Positions 36,780-46,067 of a stretch of DNA of 64,000 bases are shown piece by piece. A program made the translations under genes and the position numbers. Source of the stretch: Tetradesmus obliquus. Taxonomy: Eukaryota; Chlorophyta; Chlorophyceae; Sphaeropleales; Scenedesmaceae. Position 1 is the first letter of the stretch, and each line of letters opens with the position of its first letter. The DNA lies in contig CP126205.1 of assembly GCA_030272155.1 (NCBI GenBank), positions 484,501 through 548,500 of the forward strand, written 5' to 3'. The notes beneath the pieces were generated by a model. The model saw nothing but the letters and a program-made list of their open reading frames with translations, had not been told where the DNA came from and did not search any database.

Positions 36780-37362
36780 GTACAGCAACGGCAATGCAGG
36801 CGGCGGCCTGAGCAGGCTGTCTGCTGTGGGCAAGGGCGGCTCCTCAGGCAGCCTTGTCAGCATTGCTGCTGCCTCGGTGGAGTACACCGCGTTTGCGCCA
36901 CTGGTAGTGTCCACGCTCAAGGTGCGCCGCTGCGGGCAGCAGCAGCAATCGAGTGGAGACAGTCACTCGTGATCTGCAGACACAGTGCACCAGAGCTATC
37001 TGCTGTATCTCGTGTGCGCTGAGCACTGCACAGCCTGCTGTCGATATGCAAAGCACTGTGTCTTGTATTCAGTCAGCAGCGATCACACTTGACATGATCA
37101 AGGTCTCAAAACAGCATTGACGCTACAGGCAACACGGTCATTTCAAGTGCTGCTGCCCCCGCTGCTCCTGCTGCTGCTGCTGCAGGCGCTGTCCACGCTG
37201 GAGCGGGCCACCTTCCAGGCGCAGCTGGGCCGCTTCTTCCCGGTGCTCACCGCGCTCATGGCCTGCGAGCACGCGCCCGCTGACGTGCAGCGCGCGCTGT
37301 CCGAGCTCTTCCTGACGCGCGTGGGGCCGCTGCTGCCGGCGCTGGCGCAGCAGCAGCTGTGA
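20271..37362 (+). CDS. BIG-family ARF guanine-nucleotide exchange factor (Sec7 domain)
   Basis: Thirty exons close in phase to 2,114 aa. Boundaries: 20271-20417, 20737-20874, 21097-21432, 21655-21737, 22000-22381, 22703-23329, 23557-23897, 24171-24461, 24736-25072, 25328-25409, 25621-25733, 26034-26195, 26496-26618, 26882-26992, 27217-27316, 27812-28103, 29019-29188, 29397-29459, 29746-29819, 30166-30326, 30578-30779, 31187-31382, 31725-31927, 32561-32794, 33965-34159, 34873-35055, 35233-35529, 36197-36469, 36670-36921 and 37186-37362. The N-terminal DCB/HUS region shows [20 protein letters not shown] and [20 protein letters not shown]. The Sec7 domain spans ~895-1054, with the catalytic Glu966 in [20 protein letters not shown] and [19 protein letters not shown]-type repeats follow ([19 protein letters not shown]). 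These match BIG1/2-type GEFs, which load GTP on ARF1 at the trans-Golgi and recycling endosomes. Length exceeds the usual ~1,700-1,850 aa because of Ala, Ser and Gln insertions. Introns hold many exon-end copies. Confidence 0.96.
22578..22628 (+). repeat. Intronic copy of the start of ARF-GEF exon 6
   Basis: The run CTCCTCCAG, then ATGAAGCC and GTGGCAGACATGCTGGGG, repeats the acceptor and first ~40 bases of exon 6 (true start 22703). It lies ~120 bases upstream within intron 5. Because it keeps both the polypyrimidine tract and the AG, it is a plausible competing acceptor. Confidence 0.85.
27691..27737 (+). repeat. Intronic copy of the start of ARF-GEF exon 16
   Basis: The text GCAGACACGGTGCGCCCC and the ATGCTGGAGCTCAT that follows repeats exon 16 (true start 27812) 117 bases upstream, with an acceptor AG. 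Similarity also covers the preceding intron, which contains CTAACACCTCA or CTGACACCTCA elements that could be branch sites in both copies. Confidence 0.88.
28295..28810 (+). repeat. Three intronic copies of the end of ARF-GEF exon 16
   Basis: Exon 16 ends at 28103 with ...GGGGACCACCTGGGGGAGAG and a GTGAG donor. Related stretches with donors occur at about 28297-28350, 28548-28589 and 28766-28820, all downstream in intron 16. The third copy also repeats ~45 bases of intron (GTGGTGGAGGAGGTGTGCAC), so the duplicated unit spans the donor. Confidence 0.9.
30068..30112 (+). repeat. Intronic copy of the start of ARF-GEF exon 20
   Basis: GTGTACGTGTCCTCACGGCT and the bases after it, through GCCATCGTG, repeats the first ~40 bases of exon 20 (true start 30166), about 97 bases upstream. 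The following intron words CTTTTGCAACTGACAT...TTTTGCC also recur around each copy. The copy follows a GGTAG, so it keeps an AG in the acceptor position. Confidence 0.85.
30475..30530 (+). repeat. Intronic copy of the start of ARF-GEF exon 21
   Basis: The sequence repeats the acceptor (CGCAG), then GCTGGTGTGGAGCCGCATCT and CTGTCGGCCTACTTTGT, which is the first ~50 bases of exon 21 (true start 30578). One base is missing relative to the true exon, so the frame is broken. It lies ~100 bases upstream in intron 20. Confidence 0.9.
30992..31045 (+). repeat. Intronic copy of the start of ARF-GEF exon 22
   Basis: CTTCCTGCAG followed by GCTGTGGAGATCCGCGACCT and CGCTGCCTGAGCCG repeats the acceptor and first ~42 bases of exon 22 (true start 31187). 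It keeps the reading frame through [13 protein letters not shown] before diverging, so it could serve as a competing acceptor. Confidence 0.9.
31590..31655 (+). repeat. Intronic copy of the start of ARF-GEF exon 23
   Basis: The segment repeats the CTG-rich acceptor region and the first ~50 bases of exon 23 (true start 31725), reading [18 protein letters not shown] against the true [18 protein letters not shown]. The frame is intact over this length. After it the text returns to a CTGCTG-rich acceptor tract that leads into the real exon. Confidence 0.92.
32084..32290 (+). repeat. Intronic copies of the end of ARF-GEF exon 23
   Basis: A ~95-base copy of the 3' end of exon 23 with its donor occurs at 32084-32180 and reads [20 protein letters not shown] without a stop. 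A shorter third version lies at about 32262-32290 (GCACCCACACGCGC then AGTGAG). Both are downstream of the true exon end at 31927, in intron 23. Confidence 0.92.
33093..33150 (+). repeat. (CTG)n microsatellite in ARF-GEF intron 24
   Basis: About 19 uninterrupted CTG units lie within the intron between exons 24 and 25. The tract is not in any exon of the model. A CTG run of this length is likely to be length-variable between strains. Confidence 0.95.
33190..33964 (+). repeat. Array of intronic copies of the start of ARF-GEF exon 25
   Basis: The true exon 25 starts at 33965 ([16 protein letters not shown]). Full copies of its first ~50 bases start at about 33316, 33453, 33584, 33715 and 33836, a spacing of 121-137 bases. 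A more diverged one lies near 33197. The intron part of the unit is repeated too: GCTGTTGCGATTGCCGC acceptors and CATTTGTGTCGTGTTTGCTG recur. A larger ~100-base block with GGGGCTGCTCACACC or GGGGGCTGTTCGCACC occurs twice, so the array has higher-order structure. One copy has AC in place of the acceptor AG. Confidence 0.95.
34395..34710 (+). repeat. Two intronic copies of the start of ARF-GEF exon 26
   Basis: Copies of the exon 26 start ([18 protein letters not shown], true start 34873) occur at about 34401-34457 and 34645-34699. They are ~230-245 bases apart, in the same orientation, and each is preceded by a GCAG-type acceptor. The copy at 34401 keeps the frame through the whole motif. The longer unit again includes intron text. 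Confidence 0.93.
35824..36115 (+). repeat. Three intronic copies of the start of ARF-GEF exon 28
   Basis: The true exon starts at 36197 ([15 protein letters not shown]). Copies begin at about 35830, 35958 and 36070, each with CTCCTGCAG or CCCTGCAG acceptors and ending in GTCTC. The unit of ~110-130 bases also includes the recurring intron text CTTAGCGCTGACT and CACCGCTGCCGTTACGCCTG. Small indels break the frame in some copies. Confidence 0.93.
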
Positions 37363-37405
37363 TGTGTTGTGAATGGATATGGCGAACTAGCGATGTGTTG
37401 TGCCG

Positions 37406-37410
37406 TGTAA
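37406..37410 (+). terminator. Putative TGTAA polyadenylation signal of the ARF-GEF gene
   Basis: TGTAA lies 44 bases past the ARF-GEF stop codon. Its position and match to the chlorophyte consensus are the only evidence, and such a short 3' UTR would be unusual for algae. Confidence 0.3.
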
Positions 37411-38829
37411 CTTACTTGAACGTGCGTGCTGGCAGGGGCTTGAAGACATGCATGTGCTGTGGTACACATGGGACGGATCGTCACGTGCATTGTGATCTGT
37501 GGATATGTGTCTGCGGCCGATTGCCCCACTGCAGGTGCAGAGTGTTGACTTGCGCAGCGCTGACGGTTACTTTGTCGCTTCCACTACGTAGATATACCTG
37601 GAACTAGCCGTCAGGGTGTTGAGCTGTGTACAGTTTTTATTGGAACAGCCGGGTTTGTGCGGGTAATTTCAATTGCCCAAGTATTGAAGGAGGAACTGGG
37701 TACCTTTCCAACCCTCATGAGCAGTAGACCGGCTCGCTGGGCTTGGCTTCAGGTGGGTCGGTCCCATACTTTGGTTTTGGTCAAAATGCAGCGCTTACAA
37801 ACCTTGTCGCAGGCTGCGATCGTGCAGCTGCCCAAAAGCCATCATTGGTACTAAACACTGACACAAGGAACAGGTGTGGGCATTACCCGGCGGCTGAGCC
37901 TGCAAACATGCCACTCTCACGCCGTGAAACACACTCCTCCTTTAGAGTCACTCTACGTAATATGGTATTATTCTGTAGTGCACTACACAGTACCCACAAT
38001 AGTGGAGAGTGTGCGACACATGCCGATGGCGACGTTGCTATGGCTTAAATGGTAACATGATGATGATGATGAGAGTGTGCGACACATCCAAGCTGATGTG
38101 TGCACACCCAGCCCAGCTTATGATAAGCTGTAGGCTGTGCAGCCCCTTGGCTCATGTGCAGAACCTTGGCCAGCAAGCATACGTCAAAACAGCCACACAC
38201 GACACTGTTTGGTGCTGTTATGTCAGCAGACGGGCCTTGATGGGTAACATGATGATGAGCAGACGGGCCTTGCACGGGGCACTCCGTCTCCATACCCAGA
38301 AGCATACACACCACAGTGGCAGCACATGTGTGCGGTGTGCATTCCATCCTCAGCTGCTCTGCTCGAGATGCAGTGCTACACCACTAGTCGAGGTCGATCA
38401 ATCGCAAGCTGCATGGCATGTGCAGTCGCACTCGCTGCGGCGCATGCGGCAAAGCACAGACCCTTGCTGCAACAGCCTAAAGCAACAGCATGAGGTGGGT
38501 GATGGCTGCTGGGTGCAGACGCTGGCTCCGTTCAAACAACAAGCCAGGCTATACAGTTCTCTGTGTGCCCAGCAAACCAACCACCGGCCGCAATATAACA
38601 GAATAAAAAACACGTAGGTAGACGGATACTGCAGTGCAGGGATCCCGGCACCACTGGCTAGTCACCAGAGCTGTGCAGTGCACAGCAGTCGGCGCTCACC
38701 CTGCCACGCAACAAAGCGGCTACACAGATAGTACAGATCATGCATGGCAGACAAAACCATAATCAAACTATCAACGTCATGGCAGGTTGTGTTCGAGCCT
38801 GCAAATGATGTGTGCAATGTCCAAAGCCA

Positions 38830-38860
<31 letters not shown>

Positions 38861-39065
38861 TGCCCGCCAGGTGGCTGCTTGGTGTAACCACAGGCAAGAG
38901 GGTGCCACCCAATTTGCAACCGCCAGAACAGCTGCGCTTCTTGTGTTCAGGTTGCTGCCTATGCACATGCTGCTGCAAGACGTGCAGCCCCAAGGTGGCG
39001 TCATGCGCGCTGACCTCATTCCCCCGCAATACATCTTTCTGCTGATGGATGATGCACTTGGATGC

Positions 39066-39600
39066 CACAGAGAGCGCAACCAACCGCGTGCGGTGAGTCG
39101 CAGTAGTAGTAAAGCAGCAGCTCACAGGGTGTATGAATGTATTTTGCAGGCAACGCAGCAGACAGTGCCTGGCATGCACACTGCCAAAGCGAAAGAGTAC
39201 AACACGACAGCAACAAGGCAAGTGCTCAAACAAGCAGCACCAACCACAACACACCACGTGCCCTGGCAGCAACTAAACAAAGGTTGTGTGCCTGAACGCT
39301 TTGGGTGTGCCGCTGCCTTGCTCATCAATGCACTCCAGTTGTACAGAACGCGCAATCAACCGCATGCGGTGAGCAGTGTACTTGTAAAGAAAGCAGCTCA
39401 CAGGCTGTATGAATGTATTTTGCAGGCATAGCAGCGCAGCAGACAGTGCTTGGCATGCGCACTGTGGCCCACAGTGACGCAGTGAAAGGTATAACACGAC
39501 AGCAGCAGGGCAAGTGCTCCAGCAGGCAGCACCAACCACAATACACAACGCGCCCTGAGGCAGCAACCAAACAGAACTCGACTGCGTGCACGCGTGACCT
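39066..39600. repeat. Imperfect ~280-bp tandem duplication
   Basis: Two blocks, about 39066-39292 and 39347-39595, share long stretches in the same order: CGCAACCAACCG with TGCGGTGAG, AAAGCAGCTCACAGG, TGTATGAATGTATTTTGCAG, GCAGCAGACAGTGC and GCAGCACCAACCACAA. The conserved ATGAATGTATTTTGCAG and GGTGAGC could be an acceptor and a donor, so this may be a duplicated exon-intron unit of an unknown transcript rather than simple sequence. Confidence 0.8.
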
Positions 39601-41299
39601 GTCGCTGTCTTGCTCACCATAAACGCACTCCATCTGTACTTGCCTCACTCGCTGCAACAGGGTGCGCCAGGCGCGTGGCAACGTTGGAGCAGAGCAGACA
39701 CGGCATTACGCAACACCAGGTGCATGCTGAGACTCCTACAATGGTGCATGACCAGCTAACAGCACACATGTGACGCACGCGGTGGTTGTTTTGTGTTAGG
39801 TTTTATGCATGATCCGTGCCAGGCGGGTGACACCCACAGTTGACCAGCACATGACAAGAGCGCCCACCCACACAGCCGCAAATGGGGTATGCTGACCTGT
39901 ACAGCCGCCAGCTGCAACAACTGCCTCACACCAAACACACGTGTATGCCAGCATAGCCACAGCGGCAGCCATGGCATCCTGCAGGCGACAGCGTTTACAC
40001 ACCGCAGCGACCACAGAACACAATCTGGTTACAGCCGGCGCGCTGCACCGCCCGGCTGCCTGGTAATCCCAATGCAGGTGGCAGGCAGAGACCACACACA
40101 CAGCAGCAACCGTTTTGGTGAAGCGAAACAATTGCCCAGGGCTGCACACCCCCCTGCTGCAGACAGACCACACACGTCTCTTCAGCAGACACTACAAACA
40201 CTAGCAACACAGCCGCATGCTCAACAATAAACCTGGTTGCCTGCTGGTGTACCATCGTCGTCGCATTTGCAGGCCCACGGCAGCACTGCATGCACCTGCA
40301 CAGCATGACGCACGCTGCACCCTTCCAGCGCGCATGCTGCTGATCAAGTGCCAGTTTTGTGCAGGAAGTGCGCCCTGCAACCTGCTTAAGAAGCCTAGCC
40401 AGTGCTACGCTGCCTGCAGGGATGCAGCATGTTGTGCTGCCCAGCCAGCTGCAGGCGTGGAGGCCCGGCTGTGCTTGCACACGTTGCGCTGCACCCTGCT
40501 CGGCTTTATCGCCAATGCGCAGCATAACAACACGCGTGACGCGTCCTACTAGGAAACAAGCTCGGCAGCTGGTAAATATGCATCCAGTGCAACAGCAGCC
40601 TCTGAGAGGACCGCAATACTGAGGAGCTAGTCCAGCAGGCCAGGTTCTAGCTTTTCCCGAGCCCTTTGACCTGCACGCGTGGCACAAGTGTGTGTGCCAG
40701 CCGCCGCCACAGCTGTCCTGCTCACATCAGCAGCACACCAGGCACACCTGCCCTGTTGCAGACAACTAACGACAACCAGCATCACTGCACTGCAAGCAGC
40801 ACCCGCAGCAATCCTCCGCATGCCCTGCGTATGAAGTCTTCATAGAAGCAGCCAAAGAGCTCTGCATGCGTTCATTGCTGCAGCACCAACAGACAGCTGC
40901 ACAAGCCAGGGCCACAACTGCATGTACCTGCCATAACATGCACGCGCCATAATCTGCCCATAATCTGCCCAGCCATGGCCCACTTTCCCCACAAGCGCAT
41001 CCCTGTGCACACTTCTTTTTCAGCCATGCATGCATTGAGACCTTGCCACATGCAACAACGCCCAGCGCCGGACAAATTGATGTGACAGACAAGCGACGTC
41101 CGAAGTCCCACCCCTGCCCCCAAACTCTTTCACATGATCTCGCGAACCATGTTATGTTCAATCAGCAGCAAACCCCGCCCTGAAGATAAGCCAGAACCCA
41201 GCACAATCGTACCACGTTGCTTCGCAGCACACAGAGAACCATGCCCACCCACAGCAGCAAACCAGCCAGCTGCCTCTGCAGCTGTGCCAGAATCACAAT

Positions 41300-41304
41300 A
41301 GCAG

Positions 41305-41337
<33 letters not shown>

Positions 41338-41340
41338 CAG
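41300..41340. repeat. (CAG)n microsatellite
   Basis: About ten CAG units in an otherwise unassigned stretch. On the minus strand they can be read as poly-Leu, which produces a misleading membrane-like reading frame. Confidence 0.9.
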
Positions 41341-41845
41341 CAGGATGATGCATCCTGATTCTGGCTTCTGCGTTCAGTGCGCCCGCCTGCCGCAGCCTGA
41401 CTGCTGCTGCTGCTGCTGCATTGTTGGGCGCGCCTCATGAAGCCGTTCCCAAGCCATACCAAGCTCCTGCAGCCAGCCAGGTCAGCACCAGCGGCACCCA
41501 CAGCTGCAGCAGCACCTGCACAGCACCAGAAGCAGGGGCATGGGCAGCGCAACAAGCTCAAACTAGATGCTAATAATTGCATGGAAGAAGCTGCCCCTGC
41601 CACGTATCACACATCTGTGCAGGAACAAACAGGATGCACACGTGGAGATGCCAGTAAGCCAAGCCCAGCAAGACCATTGCCGCAGGCGCTGCGCAGCACA
41701 CGAGCTCGATCTGCATGCTGCAGCCGCTGACACTGCTGCAGCCAGTCATCCGCCACATGATAATCTGGACAGTGTTGCGAGCAGTGCTATAGCTGGTCAA
41801 TTGAAACTCGGCAGTTCAAGCTGTTTCAAACGTCCCCACCCACCT

Positions 41846-43763
41846 GAGGCAACTCCAGCCACCAGGGCAGGGCGTACACATGGCCCTGCATGGCAGCCAC
41901 TGATGCCGGCAGGTGCTGCTGCTTGAAGCGCAGCCGGCAGCCGCGCTCAATGAGGAAAGTGGCGTACACAGACGCACACGACAGCAGCACCTGCACGCAC
42001 GGGGCAGCGCAAGGGTTCTTGCCTTGTGACTCGTGTGTGTGCACTGTACATATGTCGATCATCATGCAGCTGGCACACTGCAGCGAGGAAGCCAGCCAGC
42101 AGCCCTGACGTGACAGCAGGACACCGCTGGCCGCACAAATAACGATTGTTGCGCAGCAGTGCGACTTGAACGGCCAGGGCCTGAAGCCTCAAGTGTGTCT
42201 CAGTGCTTGGCATACTGTTCACTTATGCTGCTGGTGGCGCTGCGCAAAAGGCCTGTGCTCGCATGCTGACACTGCACGCTGCTGCTGCGCCGCACCCGCA
42301 TGTTGCCTACATTGCACTCTGCCGCTGCTGCCCACCTGCACGCTGCGTACATTGCACGCTGCCGCTGCTGCGCACCCGCATGTTGCTTACATTGCACGCT
42401 GCCGCTGCTGCCCACCTGCATGCTGCTGACCGTGGTGCTGCACACAGCGAGCGCAAGCGCCGGCTGATGCAGCTTGCGCCTGAACACGCCAGCCGCCGCT
42501 CTGTCGAGTGCTGCTGCCAGCCGCCGCCACGCCGCTGAGTCAGCAAAGGGCCCAGCCAGCAGCTGGCTGCAGGAGGGGCGCACAGTGGACCTGAGCACTG
42601 TGAGGCCCACCAGAGAGTTGATTGCAGCTGCAGAGGCAACACGCAGCGACGCAGGAAGGCAGCAGCAGCAGCAGGGTGCGGCACGGAGGAGTTCACAGCT
42701 CTGTAGCATCAAGAGACATGCGAGTTTGAAGGATGATAAGCGTGGAATCTGACACTGCTGCGCAGCCAGGCTGCAACTGATGTGGGCAAACCGCCATGCT
42801 TTGTTTTGACACACAATGCTCTGCTGCCGCTGCACGCTCGTGGTGCTTGGGTGCTGCAGCTCGTGTCACGCACGCATTCGCTGCTTTGCTCTGCTGCTGG
42901 CCACGCACCTACACGCCAGCCATCCAGGAAGAACAGCGAGCCCACAAAGTTGTGCAGCGCGCCCGTCTTCACCAGCAGGTGCAGCACCGCAGCTGACACG
43001 GGTCCGCTCGGGTGCCCGGCCCTGACTGCAAACTGCTGAACGTACGGCAGGGTCAACATACGCCGTGCAGTGGTGATGGCTGTGCGGTGCTTAGTGTAGA
43101 AGTCTGGGTACCGCCAGTGCAGCGCAAGCGCCAGCACGGCTGCCAGGCAGCACAGAGCTGTCAGCATTTGCAGCAGCGACTGCGATGGTGCAGTGGCCCA
43201 GCACGCAAGCCATATGACCAGGTCCAGGGGCAGAGACACGTTGTCGAAGGCCTTGAAGTTATAGTTGACGTGCCTGTGTAGCGTGGAGCGCAGCAGGCAG
43301 CCAGGCACAGCAGCAGCACAGGCACAGCAGCAACAGCATGCTGTCAGGCTCCAGCACAGCACAAGCGCACGATATTGGAACTACATGCACAGCAGCTGAT
43401 GCTGAGCTTCGACGAACAGGCTATCTGGGTTTGCCCTGAGATCAGGCAGTGCAGCAACAAAAGCGTTCGCGAATGGGCCCACCCGAAACACGCACCGCCT
43501 GACGGGGAAGCTCAAGGCTGTGCGGTGCTGTTGTGCTGTAGACAGCCAAACAGACTAACTCACCATTTTTGGAAGGCTTTGTCCACGAACCAGGGCCTGA
43601 AGGACATGTCAAAAGGCAGAGTAGAGCTCCAGGCGTGCTTGCTTTGAGAAACATGTTGGCACACCGCCTGCCTCACTGCCGGACGATCTACAGGATCGGT
43701 GCTGTTACGGGCTTTGCAGGAGGCCTCGGCAGCCTCGCACGAGGCCTGCGTGGGCTTCGCCAT
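41846..43763 (-). CDS. Uncharacterised membrane protein (3' end unresolved)
   Basis: Exon 1 at 43763-43564 starts with MAKPTQASCEAAE and ends WFVDKAFQKW. It splices in phase to 43273-~42913, giving HVNYNFKAFDNVSLPLDLVI, then hydrophobic stretches (TALCCLAAVLALALHW), YPDFYTKHRTAITTARRM and HNFVGSLFFLDGW. A third exon ends at 42416 (INSLVGLTVLRSTVRPSCSQ...VSSMQ). Its start is ambiguous (about 42624 or 42690) because two donors and two acceptors fit. Likely further exons are near 42200-42090 (ALAVQVALLRNNRYLCGQRC) and 41999-41846 (VLLSCASVYATFLIERGCRL). I see 3-5 possible membrane segments but no known family motif. The C-terminus is not placed. Confidence 0.5.
42262..42425 (-). repeat. Short tandem repeat spanning an exon-3 donor (membrane-protein gene)
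   Basis: Four units of ~41-44 bases lie side by side, each with GCCGCTGCTGC, then CCACCTGCA or GCACCCGCA, then a GTACATTGCA-type segment. The first unit on the minus strand holds the proposed donor of exon 3 (CAG then GTGGGC at 42416). The rest repeat this junction downstream in the intron, the same geometry as the exon-end copies in other genes. Confidence 0.75.
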
Positions 43764-44534
43764 CTACAATGCGATGTTGCTGGCAAGCTCAGCCATTTCG
43801 AACAGATATGCAAATTATGGTAGTAAGTGCTAGCACGAGCTGCTGGATACTGCGCTGCTTTGCCACTTGGGAGGATTTGGACCGTCATCGGTGTTAGCTG
43901 CCACAGCATTGGTGACCTAACTCAATGGCCCCCTGGAGGGCTGTTTTCCCAAGCTGAAGCTTTCAGACGTACTTATCAGCATAGTCTAGGGATCCTTTCC
44001 TGCTGGAAGCGTGGCTGAACGTCGATGGGACCCTAGCAGCTGTGATGCTGCAGTGCCATCACCTTGTAGCCACCAGTGGGATGGTGCCGGCCTGGGCGGC
44101 GTTGAAAACGCCTGCACCTCGGAGGTTTCAGAGTCTGATTTAATTGCAGCATCTTATGTACAGCATCTTGGTCGCAGGCATCATGTGGTCAGCACATGCG
44201 ACGCAGCGCGGCGGCATATATTTTTGCAGCACCCGCCTTGTCAGGCAGAGCACTCAGTGACTGGCCCAGTGGCACAATGCCGCATGTGCTGCTGCAGCAG
44301 TCACTAACAGGCTTACGCCCGTCTAGAGGCAACCATTAAAGCAATGCTTGCAGTCTCATTACTACATAGGCGGGGCTTCATGCAGCGGCATGTCAGGCAG
44401 TGCACGCCTCAGCATGGCATGGGGGCCATGGTGGGACACAGCACTCATCTTGCCCACAACCTCCGCTGCACCAGGTGCACGCACCTGCCCCCACAGCACA
44501 CAAAGGCTAGCACAGCAGTCTGCGGTAGAAAAAG

Positions 44535-46067
44535 TCAGCAAACTAACTCAGGATATAGTCCAGGGTTCATGTATGGGATGAGCGCCATAGCCACAACCTG
44601 CTCATGATAATCCGCGCGTGTGACTACATCGTGCGTCAAATGCCCCACGGTGCCGCTGCCCTTGCCAGATTCGAAACGGCCAAATAACATGTCATCTGCA
44701 GCTCCTAGCTCCAGGCCCTGCTGCAGCACCAGGTCTGCCAGCTGGCGTGGCAGCAGGAACTCTGCCGACCTGGCAGTGCTGATGGCACCTGCGGGTGGGA
44801 GAGCGCGAAGCAAGGCAGACGCATCAAGTTGTCACTTGCAAGTGCCGAAAAGCTGTTCCCGAGGAATGTGTGGCTAAACCTGTGGGTCGGCTCTGGCAAC
44901 ATGCTGTGCAGCAGCACAGAGGGTTTGTGGTACCTGTCCACCTGCTGCAGCGTGTTGCTGGCTGGCATTTATGCAAGTTCCTGCCGTAACCAGCAGCAGG
45001 AATTCTGCTGACCTGGCGGTGCTGATGGCACCTGCGGGTGGGGCAAGGACAGCCAATTTGTGTGGCAGGAGCAACGCAGGCGCGTCAAGTTGTCGCTTGC
45101 AAGCGCGGCGCAGCAGGCGTGACGTGCTTGATGCGTCCTTGGGTCTTGCTGCCTCTACGGAATGTGTGGCTGATCCTGTGGGGTGGTCCTGGCAACATGC
45201 TGAGCAGCAGCACAGAGGATTTGCCCATTACCTGTCCACCCGCAGCAGCGTGTTGCAGGCTGCATTGCAAAGGGATCTTCTGCCGTACCCAGAAGAATCA
45301 ACCCCGCACCTCACCTGCTGCCGCCGAGGCTTGCTTCACTGCTGCCCAGGCGAAGCAGTGCAGGCCATCACTGCCGCGCTGCAGCAGCCCTCCCTCGATT
45401 GACACAAGCAATGCATCTTTGGGCCAGTCCTGGCGCTGCCTGTGTATGCTGTGGATGCGGTTCACGGCCCTGCAGGCAACACGCCGCTGAGTCTGTGACA
45501 AGGAGTTTCCACAGCACCTGGGAGGTGCGAGTGCTGCTGCCGCCTGCACATCAGCTGCATGCTGAGGCGGCTGGCATTTGCTAGTGCTGCTTGCCCATGC
45601 TGTCAGCTCTGGTCTGCTTGCTGGCGTCCACAGCACCGTGCAGCACCAGTCTGCCTGAATGCACCACAGCTCAGTTGTTCATTGCTGCTGTTGCTGTAGT
45701 AATGCTGCGCGCACCCTTTGAGTGTCTCCTCGTCTCCCAGCGGCTGGCCTGGCACACCCGACTCGCTCTCAACACCTGCCTGCACAGGCAACACACCCTG
45801 CTTTTAGCTCCACTACTAGTGCGGCTTGAAGCGCGCTGGAACCAATAGGCTGCATAGCACCTCAGGGCGAACTAGCCTTTTACCAAATGCATAGTAGCTG
45901 CAGGCCAGTGCATGCTGGTTGTACAATCACATAAGCGCACCTTGAATCACCATGCGTCTGCGTGGAAAGCAGCGCTGCACAGCAGCAGTGGCCGCTGCAA
46001 TCTTGGCAGGGTTCTTGCTGGCCACCACCACCAGGCGGTCACCACCCGGCACCAGCAACCCTCCCAT
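44535..46067 (-). CDS. Inosine/xanthosine triphosphatase, DUF84 (YjjX-like)
   Basis: Four exons, 46067-45941, 45775-45715, 45469-45315 and 44788-44535, close in phase to 198 aa, close to the ~170-180 aa of bacterial YjjX. The N-terminal nucleotide-binding segment VVVASKNPAKIAAATAAVQR is followed by GVPGQPLGDEETLKGAVNRI, which holds the family's QP-x-DEET motif. Then come VSIEGGL and CFAWAAV, SAEFLLPRQLADLVLQQGLE, LGAADDMLFGR, GTVGHLTHDVVTRADYHEQV and ALIPYMNPGLYP. Enzymes of this family hydrolyse ITP and XTP to keep deaminated purines out of nucleic acids. The usual substrate-pocket and Mg2+-binding motifs appear intact. The start at 46067 gives a short leader without an obvious transit peptide, so a cytosolic location is likely. 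Intron 3 contains a ~250-bp duplication that includes the start of exon 4. Confidence 0.9.
44743..45265 (-). repeat. ~250-bp duplication spanning the acceptor of ITPase exon 4
   Basis: The stretch at 44990-45265 repeats 44743-44960 in order. Shared segments are TCTGC(C/T)GACCTGGC with GTGCTGATGGCACCTGCGG, GTCAAGTTGTC followed by CTTGCAAG, GGAATGTGTGGCT, GGCAACATGCTG with GCAGCAGCACAGAGG, and CAGCGTGTTGC. It contains the first ~45 bases of exon 4 with its acceptor, so intron 3 has a complete second junction upstream of the one used in the model. Most of intron 3 consists of these two units. Confidence 0.85.

Larger units (their letters stand above)
37411..41820. other. 4.4-kb region without a confident gene
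   Basis: I see no recognisable protein domain on either strand. The region includes a CAG run at 38831-38857, a large imperfect duplication at 39060-39600 and another CAG run at 41307-41337. Some downstream exons of the membrane-protein gene may lie in 41.1-41.8 kb: a minus-strand frame at 41353-41162 is hydrophobic ([16 protein letters not shown]), but part of that run is the CAG microsatellite read in a Leu frame. Long non-coding transcripts are possible. Confidence 0.45.

Noticed and set aside
41162-41353. Minus-strand frame with a run of Leu that looks like a membrane helix.
   Set aside because: The Leu run is the CAG microsatellite at 41300-41340 read in one frame, so it is weak evidence for a protein. 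It could still be a terminal exon of the membrane-protein gene.
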